A program made the translations under genes and the position numbers. A model generated the notes under the pieces. That model worked only from the letters and a program-made list of their open reading frames with translations. It was not told where the DNA came from and ran no database searches. Positions 9,041 to 17,988 of a DNA stretch of 64,000 nucleotides are shown piece by piece. The stretch covers positions 2,294,001-2,358,000 of the forward strand of contig NZ_CP102453.1 in NCBI RefSeq assembly GCF_024661895.1. Reading direction: 5' to 3'. The DNA comes from Fundicoccus culcitae. GTDB taxonomy: Bacteria > Bacillota > Bacilli > Lactobacillales > Aerococcaceae. Position 1 is the stretch's first letter, and every line of letters starts with the position of its first letter.

Positions 9041-9069
9041 AAAGACACCCAAATCCGCGGGTGTCTTTT
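9041..9069 (+). terminator. Terminator after OYE-family gene
   Basis: AAAGACACCC (9041-9050) pairs with GGGTGTCTTT (9059-9068), followed by a T-rich run. Confidence 0.85.
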
Positions 9070-9142
9070 CTTTTAAAACCTTCAAATAAATATCTCTGGA
9101 ATAATTTGCTTAATAACCAAGGATATGCTTCAATTAAGTTAG

Positions 9143-10627
<1,485 letters not shown>

Positions 10628-10645
10628 GACACCAAGAAACCATTT

Positions 10646-10660
10646 AATAAATATCACTGC
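10646..10660 (+). repeat. Copy of dispersed AATAAATATCACTGC motif
   Basis: Exact 15-base copy 18 bp after the glycosidase stop codon, the last copy before the eut island begins. Confidence 0.6.
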
Positions 10661-10738
10661 TACTTTCAATGTTGAAATATAATCGTGCAAAAAAGGTGCT
10701 GAGCAAAACGCCCTTTCTATCTTCTAACTAATTTTTAT

Positions 10739-10979
10739 GTATCATTTGGACAGTGAGCGATATGCTAAGCCCGGCTTTCTTGTATTGCCATATCTAAACC
10801 ACTTTCGACTCTTAGACAATGCTAAGATCTTTATCAGTCAATCTATTGTGATAAAAGAAATTGATGAAGTTAAAGTGAAATTTTAAGTTGAATGGAGATA
10901 TAAAGAATAAATGCTGGAACAGTTTAGAAAACACTATCTCTATGATGTGCCGGTGAATAATTTTTTGAAATTGGTATAA
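10739..10979 (+). pseudogene. Decayed copy of the NIF3-insert-like gene
   Basis: Reading 10788-10886 gives PYLNHFRLLDNAKIF and VIKEIDEVKVKF, closely matching the HFRPLDNAQPFIG and VIEEVDEVKVEF stretches of the protein at 124-435; the frame then stops. The end of the gene is recognisable at 10911-10979 as MLEQF...HYLYDVPVNNFLKLV, matching LELIKQHHPYEVPVINFMRLV. The N-terminal part is unrecognisable and stops interrupt the frame, so it is a dead remnant. It marks the left border of the island. Confidence 0.8.
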
Positions 10980-10996
10980 CCATAATTAATGATTTT

Positions 10997-11036
10997 ATAT
11001 GAAACGCTTGCATTTCATATAAGCATGCTATATGAT
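10997..11036 (+). promoter_or_regulatory. Promoter and operator-like dyad of the riboswitch RNA
   Basis: A -35 box TTGCAT (11008-11013) and -10 box TATGAT (11031-11036) are 17 bp apart. The -35 box lies inside an inverted repeat ATATGAAA-N8-TTTCATAT (10997-11020), whose core TGAAACGCTTGCA resembles a catabolite-response (cre) site lacking one base. A start near 11043 would sit just ahead of the aptamer. Confidence 0.6.
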
Positions 11037-11047
11037 TATTTCGATAG

Positions 11048-11190
11048 ATAAACCATGGAGTAGCTAGTATATGGAAGTTTGGTTAGATTCCAACACGGTC
11101 CCGCCACTGTAATAATGCCTTAGGTATTGAGTCAGGTCTTTATATTAGTTTGCTAATTATTAACGTTGCTGTTTCGAGGTAAGACAGTGT
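11048..11190 (+). promoter_or_regulatory. Cobalamin riboswitch (compact)
   Basis: Core elements in order: GGTTAGATTCC around 11083, CCCGCCACTGTAA around 11100-11113, and the B12-box-like GAGTCAGGTCT around 11139-11149. A following hairpin CTGT...ACAG with a TTCGAGGTAAG loop (about 11169-11188) is in the place of P13, whose loop kisses L5. The element is shorter than the one before btuF. Confidence 0.8.
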
Positions 11191-11380
11191 CGTAAGTTAT
11201 GCAAAGAAGCATAGGATTGAAACGGACTCATTTTTAGCAAAATGGAGGTCTCTATCAATATCACTCTAAATACAGAATTACTTGATTTTCAATGAAGAAT
11301 GAAAAACTAATGAAGGTTATAAGCCTGTATTGAGAGTGATTAAATACTAAAGTTATTTATGTTTTTAAATAGAAATTAGA

Positions 11381-11408
11381 GCAGCAACGATTTAACGTTG
11401 CTGTTTTT
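11381..11408 (+). terminator. Terminator of the riboswitch RNA
   Basis: CAGCAACG (11382-11389) pairs with CGTTGCTG (11395-11402) around an ATTTA loop and is followed by TTTTTCT. The 3' strand is duplicated at 11164-11171 inside the riboswitch region, giving the 5' strand two possible partners. Confidence 0.85.
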
Positions 11409-11422
11409 CTATTTCATAAGCA

Positions 11423-11451
11423 TTGACTTTTAATCTTTAATTACATAATAT
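11423..11451 (+). promoter_or_regulatory. Promoter of the eut operon
   Basis: TTGACT (11423-11428), a 17-bp spacer, and TATAAT-like TAATAT (11446-11451). It lies between the preceding terminator and eutS, so eutS transcription can start independently of the riboswitch RNA. Confidence 0.75.
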
Positions 11452-11493
11452 TGAAGTGTGTTGTTGCGCTTACATGAAAGGTGAGGTGCGAGT

Positions 11494-11838
11494 ATGGCTG
11501 AGTTAGAGAGAAAAATATATGAGTCAGTTCCAGGTAAACAGGTAACTATGGCACATGTAATTTCACGCCCAGATGAAAGAGTGAAAGAAAAATTAGGTTT
11601 TAAAGGTAAGAACTTTTCGGCAATTGGTATTATGACCATAACTCCAGGGGAAGCTGCTATTATTGCAGTTGATAAAGCAAAGAAGGCAGGAGAAGTTGAA
11701 ATTGGTTTTGTAGACCGTTTCAGTGGTTCCGTTGTAGTTCTAGGAGATGTGGCGGCAGTAAAAAATTCTATTCAAGCAGCAAATGATTTTCTTCAGTCAG
11801 CACTAGGTTTTTCTGTTGCGAAAATAACCATGACTTAG
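11494..11838 (+). CDS. eutS: Ethanolamine microcompartment shell protein EutS (first copy)
   Basis: 114 residues with the circularly permuted BMC fold of EutS/PduU: EYVPGKQ-type start (ESVPGKQVTMAHVISRPD), then [43 protein letters not shown]. EutS forms bent hexamers in the shell facets. It is the first gene of the operon, with GGTGAGGTG before ATG 11494. A second EutS is encoded at 14191, about 65% alike by eye, so the shell may contain mixed hexamers or the two may be expressed differently. Confidence 0.92.
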   Translation: MAELERKIYESVPGKQVTMAHVISRPDERVKEKLGFKGKNFSAIGIMTITPGEAAIIAVDKAKKAGEVEIGFVDRFSGSVVVLGDVAAVKNSIQAANDFLQSALGFSVAKITMT

Positions 11839-11852
11839 AAAGAAGTGAATGA

Positions 11853-12290
11853 ATGAAAAAGGTTATGTTTATTGGACCGGTCTTTGCCGGGAAAACAACA
11901 TTAAAACAAGCTATTTATGGTGAAGATATAGCATATGATAAAACTCAAGCAGTTGATTTTTTTGATGATGTTATTGATACACCTGGGGAATTTATTCAAC
12001 ATAGATACTACTATAGTTCCATTCAGAATTTATCTACTGAAGTTGATTTGATTGCGTTTGTGTCTAGTGCAACAGATACAAGTCAGATATTTTCACCTGG
12101 TTTTGCACATTCCTTAGTTAAACCTTGTATTGGGATTATAACAAAAGTGGACATTTCATCAACTGAAGAGATAAAACTTGTTGAAGATAATTTAAAACAA
12201 GCTGGAGTTACAGATATCTTTAAAGTCTCTTCTTTGAATCGAGATGGAATTGATGCTTTGCTAGATTTTTTGAATAAAGAGGAGGATTAA
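11853..12290 (+). CDS. eutP: EutP GTPase-like protein
   Basis: 145 residues with a Ras-like P-loop GPVFAGKT (residues 7-14), a DTPGEF switch (about 48) and ITKVDIS in place of NKxD (about 95), the usual EutP/PduV pattern. Members bind GTP/ATP, and Salmonella EutP has been reported to have acetate kinase activity; PduV may link the shell to the cytoskeleton. It follows eutS by 14 bp and precedes the adenosyltransferase by 1 bp. Confidence 0.9.
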   Translation: MKKVMFIGPVFAGKTTLKQAIYGEDIAYDKTQAVDFFDDVIDTPGEFIQHRYYYSSIQNLSTEVDLIAFVSSATDTSQIFSPGFAHSLVKPCIGIITKVDISSTEEIKLVEDNLKQAGVTDIFKVSSLNRDGIDALLDFLNKEED

Positions 12291-12291
12291 G

Positions 12292-12879
12292 ATGCAAATA
12301 TACACAAGAACAGGAGATAAAGGATTAACACGGATTATAGGAGGTTCACAAGTTACAAAAGATTCTTCACGTGTGACGGCCTATGGAACAATTGATGAAC
12401 TGAATAGTATTGTTGGAATTATTGTTAGTTTAGCTAAAGAATACGGTGATTTACAAGAAGAACTAATGGAGATACAACAATTATTATTTGATTGTGGAAA
12501 TGATTTGGCAAACCCAGAAAGTCCTAAAGAAGCTAGATTAAAAAAAGAAAATACACTTTGGTTAGAAAGCCGTATTGATGAATATTCTCAAAAAGCTCCA
12601 ACTATTGAGTCATTTATTTTGCCAGGTGGATCGTTAATAGCGAGTTATTTGCATTTTGCTAGAACAGTGGCAAGGAGATCCGAGAGAGAGATTGTATCTT
12701 TCCAGTGGAAAAATGATACTAATCAAGAAGTCATGCGCTTCATCAATCGACTATCAGATTACTTCTTTGCTTGCGCTCGATATGTTAATGCCAAAGAAGG
12801 TGTCAGTGATGTCCTTTATGAGCGTAGTGGTAAGGTGTTTCATACTGAAATAACAAAAGCAGATCTTCCTGAAATATAA
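12292..12879 (+). CDS. pduO: PduO-type corrinoid adenosyltransferase
   Basis: 195 residues with the PduO/MMAB N-terminal signature YTRTGDKGLTRIIGG (residues 4-18), AYGTIDELNS near 37, FDCGNDLANP near 69, and the substrate-site block ARTVARRSERE near 123 followed by FINRLSDYFFACAR. It transfers the adenosyl group of ATP to cob(I)alamin, making the cofactor for EutBC. The ribosome site GAGGAGG precedes ATG 12292. It is followed by an antitermination leader for eutG. An EutT-like protein is also present at 23503. Confidence 0.92.
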   Translation: MQIYTRTGDKGLTRIIGGSQVTKDSSRVTAYGTIDELNSIVGIIVSLAKEYGDLQEELMEIQQLLFDCGNDLANPESPKEARLKKENTLWLESRIDEYSQKAPTIESFILPGGSLIASYLHFARTVARRSEREIVSFQWKNDTNQEVMRFINRLSDYFFACARYVNAKEGVSDVLYERSGKVFHTEITKADLPEI

Positions 12880-12933
12880 TCAATTTTGAATATTAGTTGA
12901 CAAATAGAAAGATTAATTATATATTGAAAGCAG

Positions 12934-13029
12934 TTACTTGCACAATGACGTGCAACTAAATAAAAGTGCAATGAAGCCATAAGAAAATTAGTGTCTATGC
13001 TAGATGCTTATTTCTTGTGGCTTTTTTTA
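12934..13029 (+). promoter_or_regulatory. EutV (ANTAR) antitermination leader of eutG
   Basis: Hairpin P1: TTGCAC (12938-12943), hexaloop AATGAC, GTGCAA (12950-12955), extended by TTA/TAA past a C-C mismatch. A second hexaloop AATGAA (12970-12975) with a short GC/GC closing stem overlaps the 5' strand of a terminator: GCCATAAGAAA (12976-12986) pairs with TTTCTTGTGGC (13011-13021) before seven Ts. Both loops have A1 and G4. This is the arrangement by which phosphorylated EutV prevents termination in Enterococcus. Confidence 0.8.
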
Positions 13030-13051
13030 GTTTTTAAGGAAGGAGGCTATT

Positions 13052-14176
13052 ATGTTTTCAGTAAATTTTGGCACAAAAATTCATATGGGTGAAGATAGTC
13101 TTAAGCGGTTAGAACAGTTCGATAAGGAACGGATATATATTATTACTGATGAGTTTATCTCAAAGTCAGAGATTTTATCAAAAGTAATGGCATTAATCTC
13201 TTCTTCAAATGAGCTTTTAGTTTTTAAGGATGTTATTCCGGATCCTCCGATAGATACGATTGTAGCAGGAATTGAACTGGCTAAAGATTTTAGACCAACT
13301 CAAGTTATTGCTATTGGAGGGGGTTCTGCAATAGATGCGGCAAAAGGAATTATTTACTTTGGACAACAGTCTAACAATTTGATGGATGCATCCTTAATTT
13401 GTATTCCAACTACGAGTGGGACAGGATCAGAAGTGACAAATTTTGCGATTATTACTGATGCAGAAAACGGAACAAAATACCCACTCGTTACCGATGATAT
13501 TCTTCCGAAAGAAGCAATATTAGACACAAGTTTGGTAATTAATTTACCTCAAAGCCAAACGGCAAATACTGGGATTGACGTTTTGACCCATGCGATTGAA
13601 GCAATGGTTTCAACAAAAGCATCAGACATATCAGATGCTTTTGCAGAGAAGGCAATTAAACTAGTCTTTGACTACTTACCAAGAGCTTATAAAGATGGCA
13701 CAGATAAAGTTGCCCGCGAGAAAATGCATATTGCATCGACCCTTGCTGGACTAGCTTTTAATCAAGCATCATTGGGGTTAAATCATGGTATTGCCCACGC
13801 AGCAGGAGCTAAGTTCCATATCGCTCACGGTAGGTTAAACGGAATATTACTTCCTTACGTTATTAAGTTTAATAGTGGTATTTCTAATTCAATAAACCAG
13901 GAAGTAGCTGAAAAATATCGTTATATCGCAAGCATATTAGATCTTAATACGGCAAGTGCAACGATTGGAACAAGATCCTTAGTGAATGAAATAAATAAGT
14001 TACTCACTACTTTGGGAATTCCTCACTCGTTTTCCGAATATGGCTTAGACAAGAAATTGTTCGATGATAATTTATCTGAAATCGCTGATAGTGCAGTAAA
14101 AGATATGACAACTAAAACGAATCCAATACCCGTTACGCCAAAAGACGTTGCGCGAATACTAATAGAAGCCTATTAG
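13052..14176 (+). CDS. eutG: Iron-containing alcohol dehydrogenase EutG
   Basis: 374 residues of the type III (iron) alcohol dehydrogenase family: nucleotide-binding GGGSAIDAAKGI near residue 92, SGTGSEVTNFAII near 134, and metal ligands in DVLTHAIEAMVSTKASDISDAFA (His near 181) and LGLNHGIAHAAGAKFHIAHGRLNG (His residues near 246-263). It reduces acetaldehyde to ethanol and recycles NADH within the microcompartment. Its own terminator/antiterminator leader means it is induced through EutVW. AAGGAAGGAGG precedes ATG 13052. Confidence 0.9.
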   Translation: MFSVNFGTKIHMGEDSLKRLEQFDKERIYIITDEFISKSEILSKVMALISSSNELLVFKDVIPDPPIDTIVAGIELAKDFRPTQVIAIGGGSAIDAAKGIIYFGQQSNNLMDASLICIPTTSGTGSEVTNFAIITDAENGTKYPLVTDDILPKEAILDTSLVINLPQSQTANTGIDVLTHAIEAMVSTKASDISDAFAEKAIKLVFDYLPRAYKDGTDKVAREKMHIASTLAGLAFNQASLGLNHGIAHAAGAKFHIAHGRLNGILLPYVIKFNSGISNSINQEVAEKYRYIASILDLNTASATIGTRSLVNEINKLLTTLGIPHSFSEYGLDKKLFDDNLSEIADSAVKDMTTKTNPIPVTPKDVARILIEAY

Positions 14177-14190
14177 CGGGGTGATTATGA

Positions 14191-14535
14191 TTGGATAGTA
14201 GAGAACGCGTAATTCAGGAATATGTTCCTGGAAAGCAGATAACTTTAGCACATGTAATCGCGAATCCAGATGAAGAAGTATATGGAAAGATAGGTATCAA
14301 TCGATCGGATAGGGATGCTATTGGCATTATGACAATTACACCTAGTGAAACGGCAATTATAGCGGTAGATATTGCAGTTAAAGCAGCTAATGTTGAGATT
14401 GACTTTATGGACCGATTCACTGGTTCTTTAGTAATCAGTGGAGATGTTTCATCAGTTAAAATTGCTATTAAGGAAATAGTTGATGTACTATCTGAAGTAT
14501 TAGGGTTTAATTCAAATTCTATAAGTAGTAGTTAA
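14191..14535 (+). CDS. eutS: Ethanolamine shell protein EutS (second copy)
   Basis: 114 residues, EutS family, parallel to the first copy: [71 protein letters not shown]. The reading frame opens at TTG 14191; the nearby ATG at 14186 runs into a stop, and GGGGTG lies about 8 bp before the TTG. The weak start codon may keep this paralogue at a lower level than the operon-leading copy. Placed between eutG and eutV. Confidence 0.9.
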   Translation: MDSRERVIQEYVPGKQITLAHVIANPDEEVYGKIGINRSDRDAIGIMTITPSETAIIAVDIAVKAANVEIDFMDRFTGSLVISGDVSSVKIAIKEIVDVLSEVLGFNSNSISSS

Positions 14536-14556
14536 CATTTCTTTGAGGTGAGAAGA

Positions 14557-15129
14557 TTGAAAAAAATATTAGTCGTAGATGACGAGCCAATTATACGTTT
14601 AGATATTAGAGATATGCTTGAACAATCTGGCTACAATGTTGTAGCTGAGGCAGGGGATGGATTTGAAGCCATACAATTGGCTCAAAAACACCATCCAGAT
14701 ATTGTAATTATGGATATTAAAATGCCGTTATTAGATGGTTTGACCGCTTCGAAACGAATTATGGCTGAAGATTTAACATCTGGCATCATATTATTAACTG
14801 CCTATAGTGATACAAAATTTATAGAAAAAGCCAAAGAATTCGGAGCGTCGGGGTACTTAATTAAACCCTTAAATGAAGGTGCATTAATACCAATGGTTGA
14901 ACTGTCCTTAGCTAAAGGTGAAGAGTTCAAACAAATGTCACAAGAAATAAAAAAATTAAACAAGAAGTTAAGTGAACGTAAAACAATTGAAAAAGCTAAA
15001 GGCAAGTTAATGGATCTTGAAAATTTAACAGAAGAAGAAGCTTATCAGAAAATTCGAACGATTAGCATGGAAAAACGCGTACCGATGATAGACATTGCAG
15101 AAACTTTGGTGTTAATCGATGAAAGATAA
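14557..15129 (+). CDS. eutV: EutV response regulator with ANTAR RNA-binding domain
   Basis: About 190 residues. The receiver domain begins KKILVVDDEPIIRLDIRDM (acidic pair) with phospho-acceptor Asp in IVIMDIKMP and Lys in YLIKPLNEG; the C-terminal ANTAR domain is the helical stretch SERKTIEKAKGKLMDLENLTEEEAYQKIRTIS. Phosphorylated EutV binds paired A1/G4 hexaloop hairpins and blocks terminators. The likely start is TTG at 14557, 7 bp after GAGGTG; a GTG at 14548 is part of that ribosome site. It overlaps eutW by 11 bp. Confidence 0.92.
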   Translation: MKKILVVDDEPIIRLDIRDMLEQSGYNVVAEAGDGFEAIQLAQKHHPDIVIMDIKMPLLDGLTASKRIMAEDLTSGIILLTAYSDTKFIEKAKEFGASGYLIKPLNEGALIPMVELSLAKGEEFKQMSQEIKKLNKKLSERKTIEKAKGKLMDLENLTEEEAYQKIRTISMEKRVPMIDIAETLVLIDER

Positions 15130-16540
15130 AGTGAATCAAGATATTGCTAATCTCTGTCAAAAGTATTCACCTCTGTCATCTGAAGAAATTAATTATTTAA
15201 TTGATTATACGAAAGAAATTCAGATTGGTGAACAATACAGTGGACAAGATATCTTTATTGATGTTTGGAACTCTATCCAAGATGAAGCAATTGTTGTATG
15301 GCACAGAAAGCCTTTAAATACAGAGTCTTTATATAAAGAAACTGTTGTAGGGAAAATTGCTTTGAAAAAAGATGAACCTGGCCCTTTAAGAACATTAGCA
15401 ACAGGTCTCCCGTCGATAAACCTGTATGCCATAACGCAAGAAGGTACTTACATTAAGCAAACCTCTTACCCTATACATTACCGAGATAAAGTTATTGGTG
15501 TGCTGATTTTAGAAGAAAGTAGTGTTGAAACAAGTAAAAATATTCTAGATGAAAAAACTCAAAGGAAAGAGAATATATCAAACTCTCCAAGCTTAATGAA
15601 TCTTATTGATTTACTAAGTGAGATTGTTATGATTTTTAATTCTGAAGGTATTCTGATTGATTCTAATAAAGCTGCGAGGGATTTTTATAAAGAGATCGGC
15701 TATATGAATCCAATTAATCAATTGCACTATGATAATTTAGCAATTGATAACTCTAGGTTCAAAAAGGTTAAAGAAATGGAAGCAGATGAGATTTTAACAA
15801 GTGAAATTAGTTTTTGGAATTATTTCTTGGAGAAAAAGATTTTTAAAGACAGAAATAATCAATATATTCAAATTCTAAAAGACGAAACAAGTCGTAAAGA
15901 AGTAGAAGCTGTTATTGAGAACGAACTAGTAACTGTTCAAGAAATTCATCATAGAGTTAAAAATAATTTGCAGACAATTGTCTCATTACTTCGCTTACAG
16001 TCAAGAAGGACAGATTCTTTGGAAGCGAAGAAAGTTTTGAATGAAAGTATTAATAGAGTTATGTCTATTGCAACAACACACGAACTTTTATCCAAAAAAA
16101 ATGAAGATATTATTAATCTTAAAGAGGTTATTGATTCTATAGTGAATAATTTGATGTATTCTTTTTCAAGTCAAAGATATATTCGAGTGGTTACAGATAT
16201 TAATGAAAATATAGATTTAGACTTTGATTTAGCAGTTCCTGTAGCACTTATCGTTAACGAATTAGTTCAAAATTCATTAGAGCACGCTTTCCCTGAAAAT
16301 GAGATTAACATAGCAGATGCAAATATCACCGTTAAAGCAACTGAAGAAGATAAATTTATTCAGTTAAGGATTTCCGATAATGGGATAGGCTTCAAGTTCG
16401 TTGAATCGGATAATATGAATCTAGGGTTACAAATTGTAACGAGTTTTGTAAAAAGTAAGTTAAATGGCTTGATTGTATTCGAATCTAACAAACCTGGGAC
16501 TTTAGTCCGAATTAACTTTATTAATACAACAAATGAATAA
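15119..16540 (+). CDS. eutW: EutW ethanolamine sensor histidine kinase
   Basis: 473 residues, soluble (no membrane segment seen). The N-terminal half has GAF/PAS-like sensory sequence; the phospho-acceptor region is of the HisKA_2 type, EIHHRVKNNLQTIVSLLRLQSRR (about 278-300), and the ATPase domain has NELVQNSLEHAF (N box) and ISDNGIGFKF with LGLQIV. In Enterococcus EutW autophosphorylates on ethanolamine and activates EutV. It is translationally linked to eutV by overlap. It is transcribed within the operon it regulates. Confidence 0.92.
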   Translation: MKDKVNQDIANLCQKYSPLSSEEINYLIDYTKEIQIGEQYSGQDIFIDVWNSIQDEAIVVWHRKPLNTESLYKETVVGKIALKKDEPGPLRTLATGLPSINLYAITQEGTYIKQTSYPIHYRDKVIGVLILEESSVETSKNILDEKTQRKENISNSPSLMNLIDLLSEIVMIFNSEGILIDSNKAARDFYKEIGYMNPINQLHYDNLAIDNSRFKKVKEMEADEILTSEISFWNYFLEKKIFKDRNNQYIQILKDETSRKEVEAVIENELVTVQEIHHRVKNNLQTIVSLLRLQSRRTDSLEAKKVLNESINRVMSIATTHELLSKKNEDIINLKEVIDSIVNNLMYSFSSQRYIRVVTDINENIDLDFDLAVPVALIVNELVQNSLEHAFPENEINIADANITVKATEEDKFIQLRISDNGIGFKFVESDNMNLGLQIVTSFVKSKLNGLIVFESNKPGTLVRINFINTTNE

Positions 16541-16550
16541 GAGTGATTGA

Positions 16551-17972
16551 ATGAAAAACTTATTAAGTATTGGAATAGACATAGGTACTTCAACAACACA
16601 AATGATTTTATCTGAATTAAGGATAGAAAATACATCGTCTGCTTATTCCATTCCACGAATTTCAATAACCGATAAGGAAGTCATATTTAAAAGTGAGATT
16701 ATGTTTACACCGATTGATAAGGATAACCTCATTGATGCTCAACAGATTCAAACTTTTGTTACCGAACAATATCAGAAAGCGGGTATCGCTCCTAAAGATA
16801 TTCAAACAGGAGCTATCATTATTACTGGAGAAACTGTAAGAAAAGAAAATTCACGAGCCGTGGCAGACGCCTTAAGTGGCTATGCTGGAGATTTTGTCGT
16901 TGCAACAGCTGGACCGGATTTGGAAAGTATTATAGCTGGTAAAGGTGCGGGTGCTCATTCGTATTCTGAAAAGAATCACTGTTCAACTTTAAACCTAGAC
17001 ATAGGGGGCGGAACGACAAATGTAGTGATTTTTGAAGATGGAGTGACAGTGGATACAGCCTGTTTTGACATTGGAGGACGTTTAATCAAAGTTGATGAGA
17101 ATCAAATAATTCAGTATATTTCTCCAAAATTTCTTGAAATTATTTCAAATGAAAAAATCAATTTAAAGATTGGCAAGAGAATTGATCTCATTGAATTAGA
17201 TAAGTTGCTTGATATTATTATCGATGTTTTACAGAATATTGTAGGTATTGGTTCAAAAAATATCTATTATGATTTATTGATTACAAATAAGTCATTAAAC
17301 ACAACTTTAAAAGCTGACTTTATATCTTTTTCTGGAGGTGTTGCAGATTATATCAATCGAGAGACAAATCAGAGTGAGTTATTTCGATATGGGGATATTG
17401 GAATTATTTTAGGACGACGTATTTATCAATCAGAGATTTACAAACACTATAAGGTTTTAGAAAGCATCGAGACTATACGTGCAACGGTTGTTGGAGCAGG
17501 GTCACATACGACAAGTGTAAGTGGTAGTACAATTCATTTTAGAGGAGATATACTACCTTTAAAAAATATTCCAGTTGTAAAGATGACACCAGAAGAGGAA
17601 CAGAGCGAAGATCTTGCAAATATTATTGAAAAAAAAATTCAATGGTTCGATTTCAAAGCAGAAGAGCAAACTGTTGCGATATCTTTCAAAGGGTTGCATA
17701 ATCCGACATTTTCATATATCCAATCACTCGCAAACAGAATATGGAAAGGCGTTAATAAGCTGATTGAAATTGGTTATCCTATTGTTATTATTATCGAAGA
17801 AGACATGGCGAAAGCATTAGGTCAAACACTTTTTTCGCTGCTATCAGATAACGATGATTTTATTGTTTTGGATAATATCTATGTCAACGATGGTGATTAT
17901 ATTGATATTGGTAATCCTATATCAGAAGGACAAGTATTACCAGTTGTGATAAAAACATTAGTATTTAATTAA
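16551..17972 (+). CDS. eutA: EutA ethanolamine ammonia-lyase reactivase
   Basis: 473 residues of the EutA family, an ASKHA-fold ATPase: phosphate-1 loop SIGIDIGTSTTQMILSEL (6-23), ITGETVRKENS near 97, and LDIGGGTTNVVIF near 150. EutA releases inactivated cobalamin from EutBC so that fresh adenosylcobalamin can enter. ATG 16551 is 10 bp after eutW and 16 bp before eutB, so the set is co-transcribed. Confidence 0.93.
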   Translation: MKNLLSIGIDIGTSTTQMILSELRIENTSSAYSIPRISITDKEVIFKSEIMFTPIDKDNLIDAQQIQTFVTEQYQKAGIAPKDIQTGAIIITGETVRKENSRAVADALSGYAGDFVVATAGPDLESIIAGKGAGAHSYSEKNHCSTLNLDIGGGTTNVVIFEDGVTVDTACFDIGGRLIKVDENQIIQYISPKFLEIISNEKINLKIGKRIDLIELDKLLDIIIDVLQNIVGIGSKNIYYDLLITNKSLNTTLKADFISFSGGVADYINRETNQSELFRYGDIGIILGRRIYQSEIYKHYKVLESIETIRATVVGAGSHTTSVSGSTIHFRGDILPLKNIPVVKMTPEEEQSEDLANIIEKKIQWFDFKAEEQTVAISFKGLHNPTFSYIQSLANRIWKGVNKLIEIGYPIVIIIEEDMAKALGQTLFSLLSDNDDFIVLDNIYVNDGDYIDIGNPISEGQVLPVVIKTLVFN

Positions 17973-17988
17973 ATATGGAGGTTGAAAA

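Larger units (their letters stand above)
11043..11410 (+). ncRNA. Putative B12-controlled EutV-sequestering RNA (EutX/Rli55-like)
   Basis: A self-contained unit: its own promoter, a cobalamin aptamer, two hairpins with AATGAA hexaloops (11291-11296 and 11309-11314; A at loop position 1 and G at position 4, as ANTAR proteins require), and an intrinsic terminator at 11381-11408. A second full promoter for the eut operon lies after that terminator. This is the layout of EutX in Enterococcus faecalis and Rli55 in Listeria, where B12 shortens the RNA and so frees EutV. The two hexaloop hairpins sit inside a long stem made of ATCACTCT/AGAGTGAT (11260-11267, 11333-11340) and ATACAG/CTGTAT (11270-11275, 11325-11330). 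The layout is read directly; the function is inferred from the known examples. Confidence 0.7.

Noticed and set aside
10997-11020. Firm call of a cre (CcpA) site at the riboswitch promoter
   Set aside because: The core is one base short of the consensus; reported only as a dyad.
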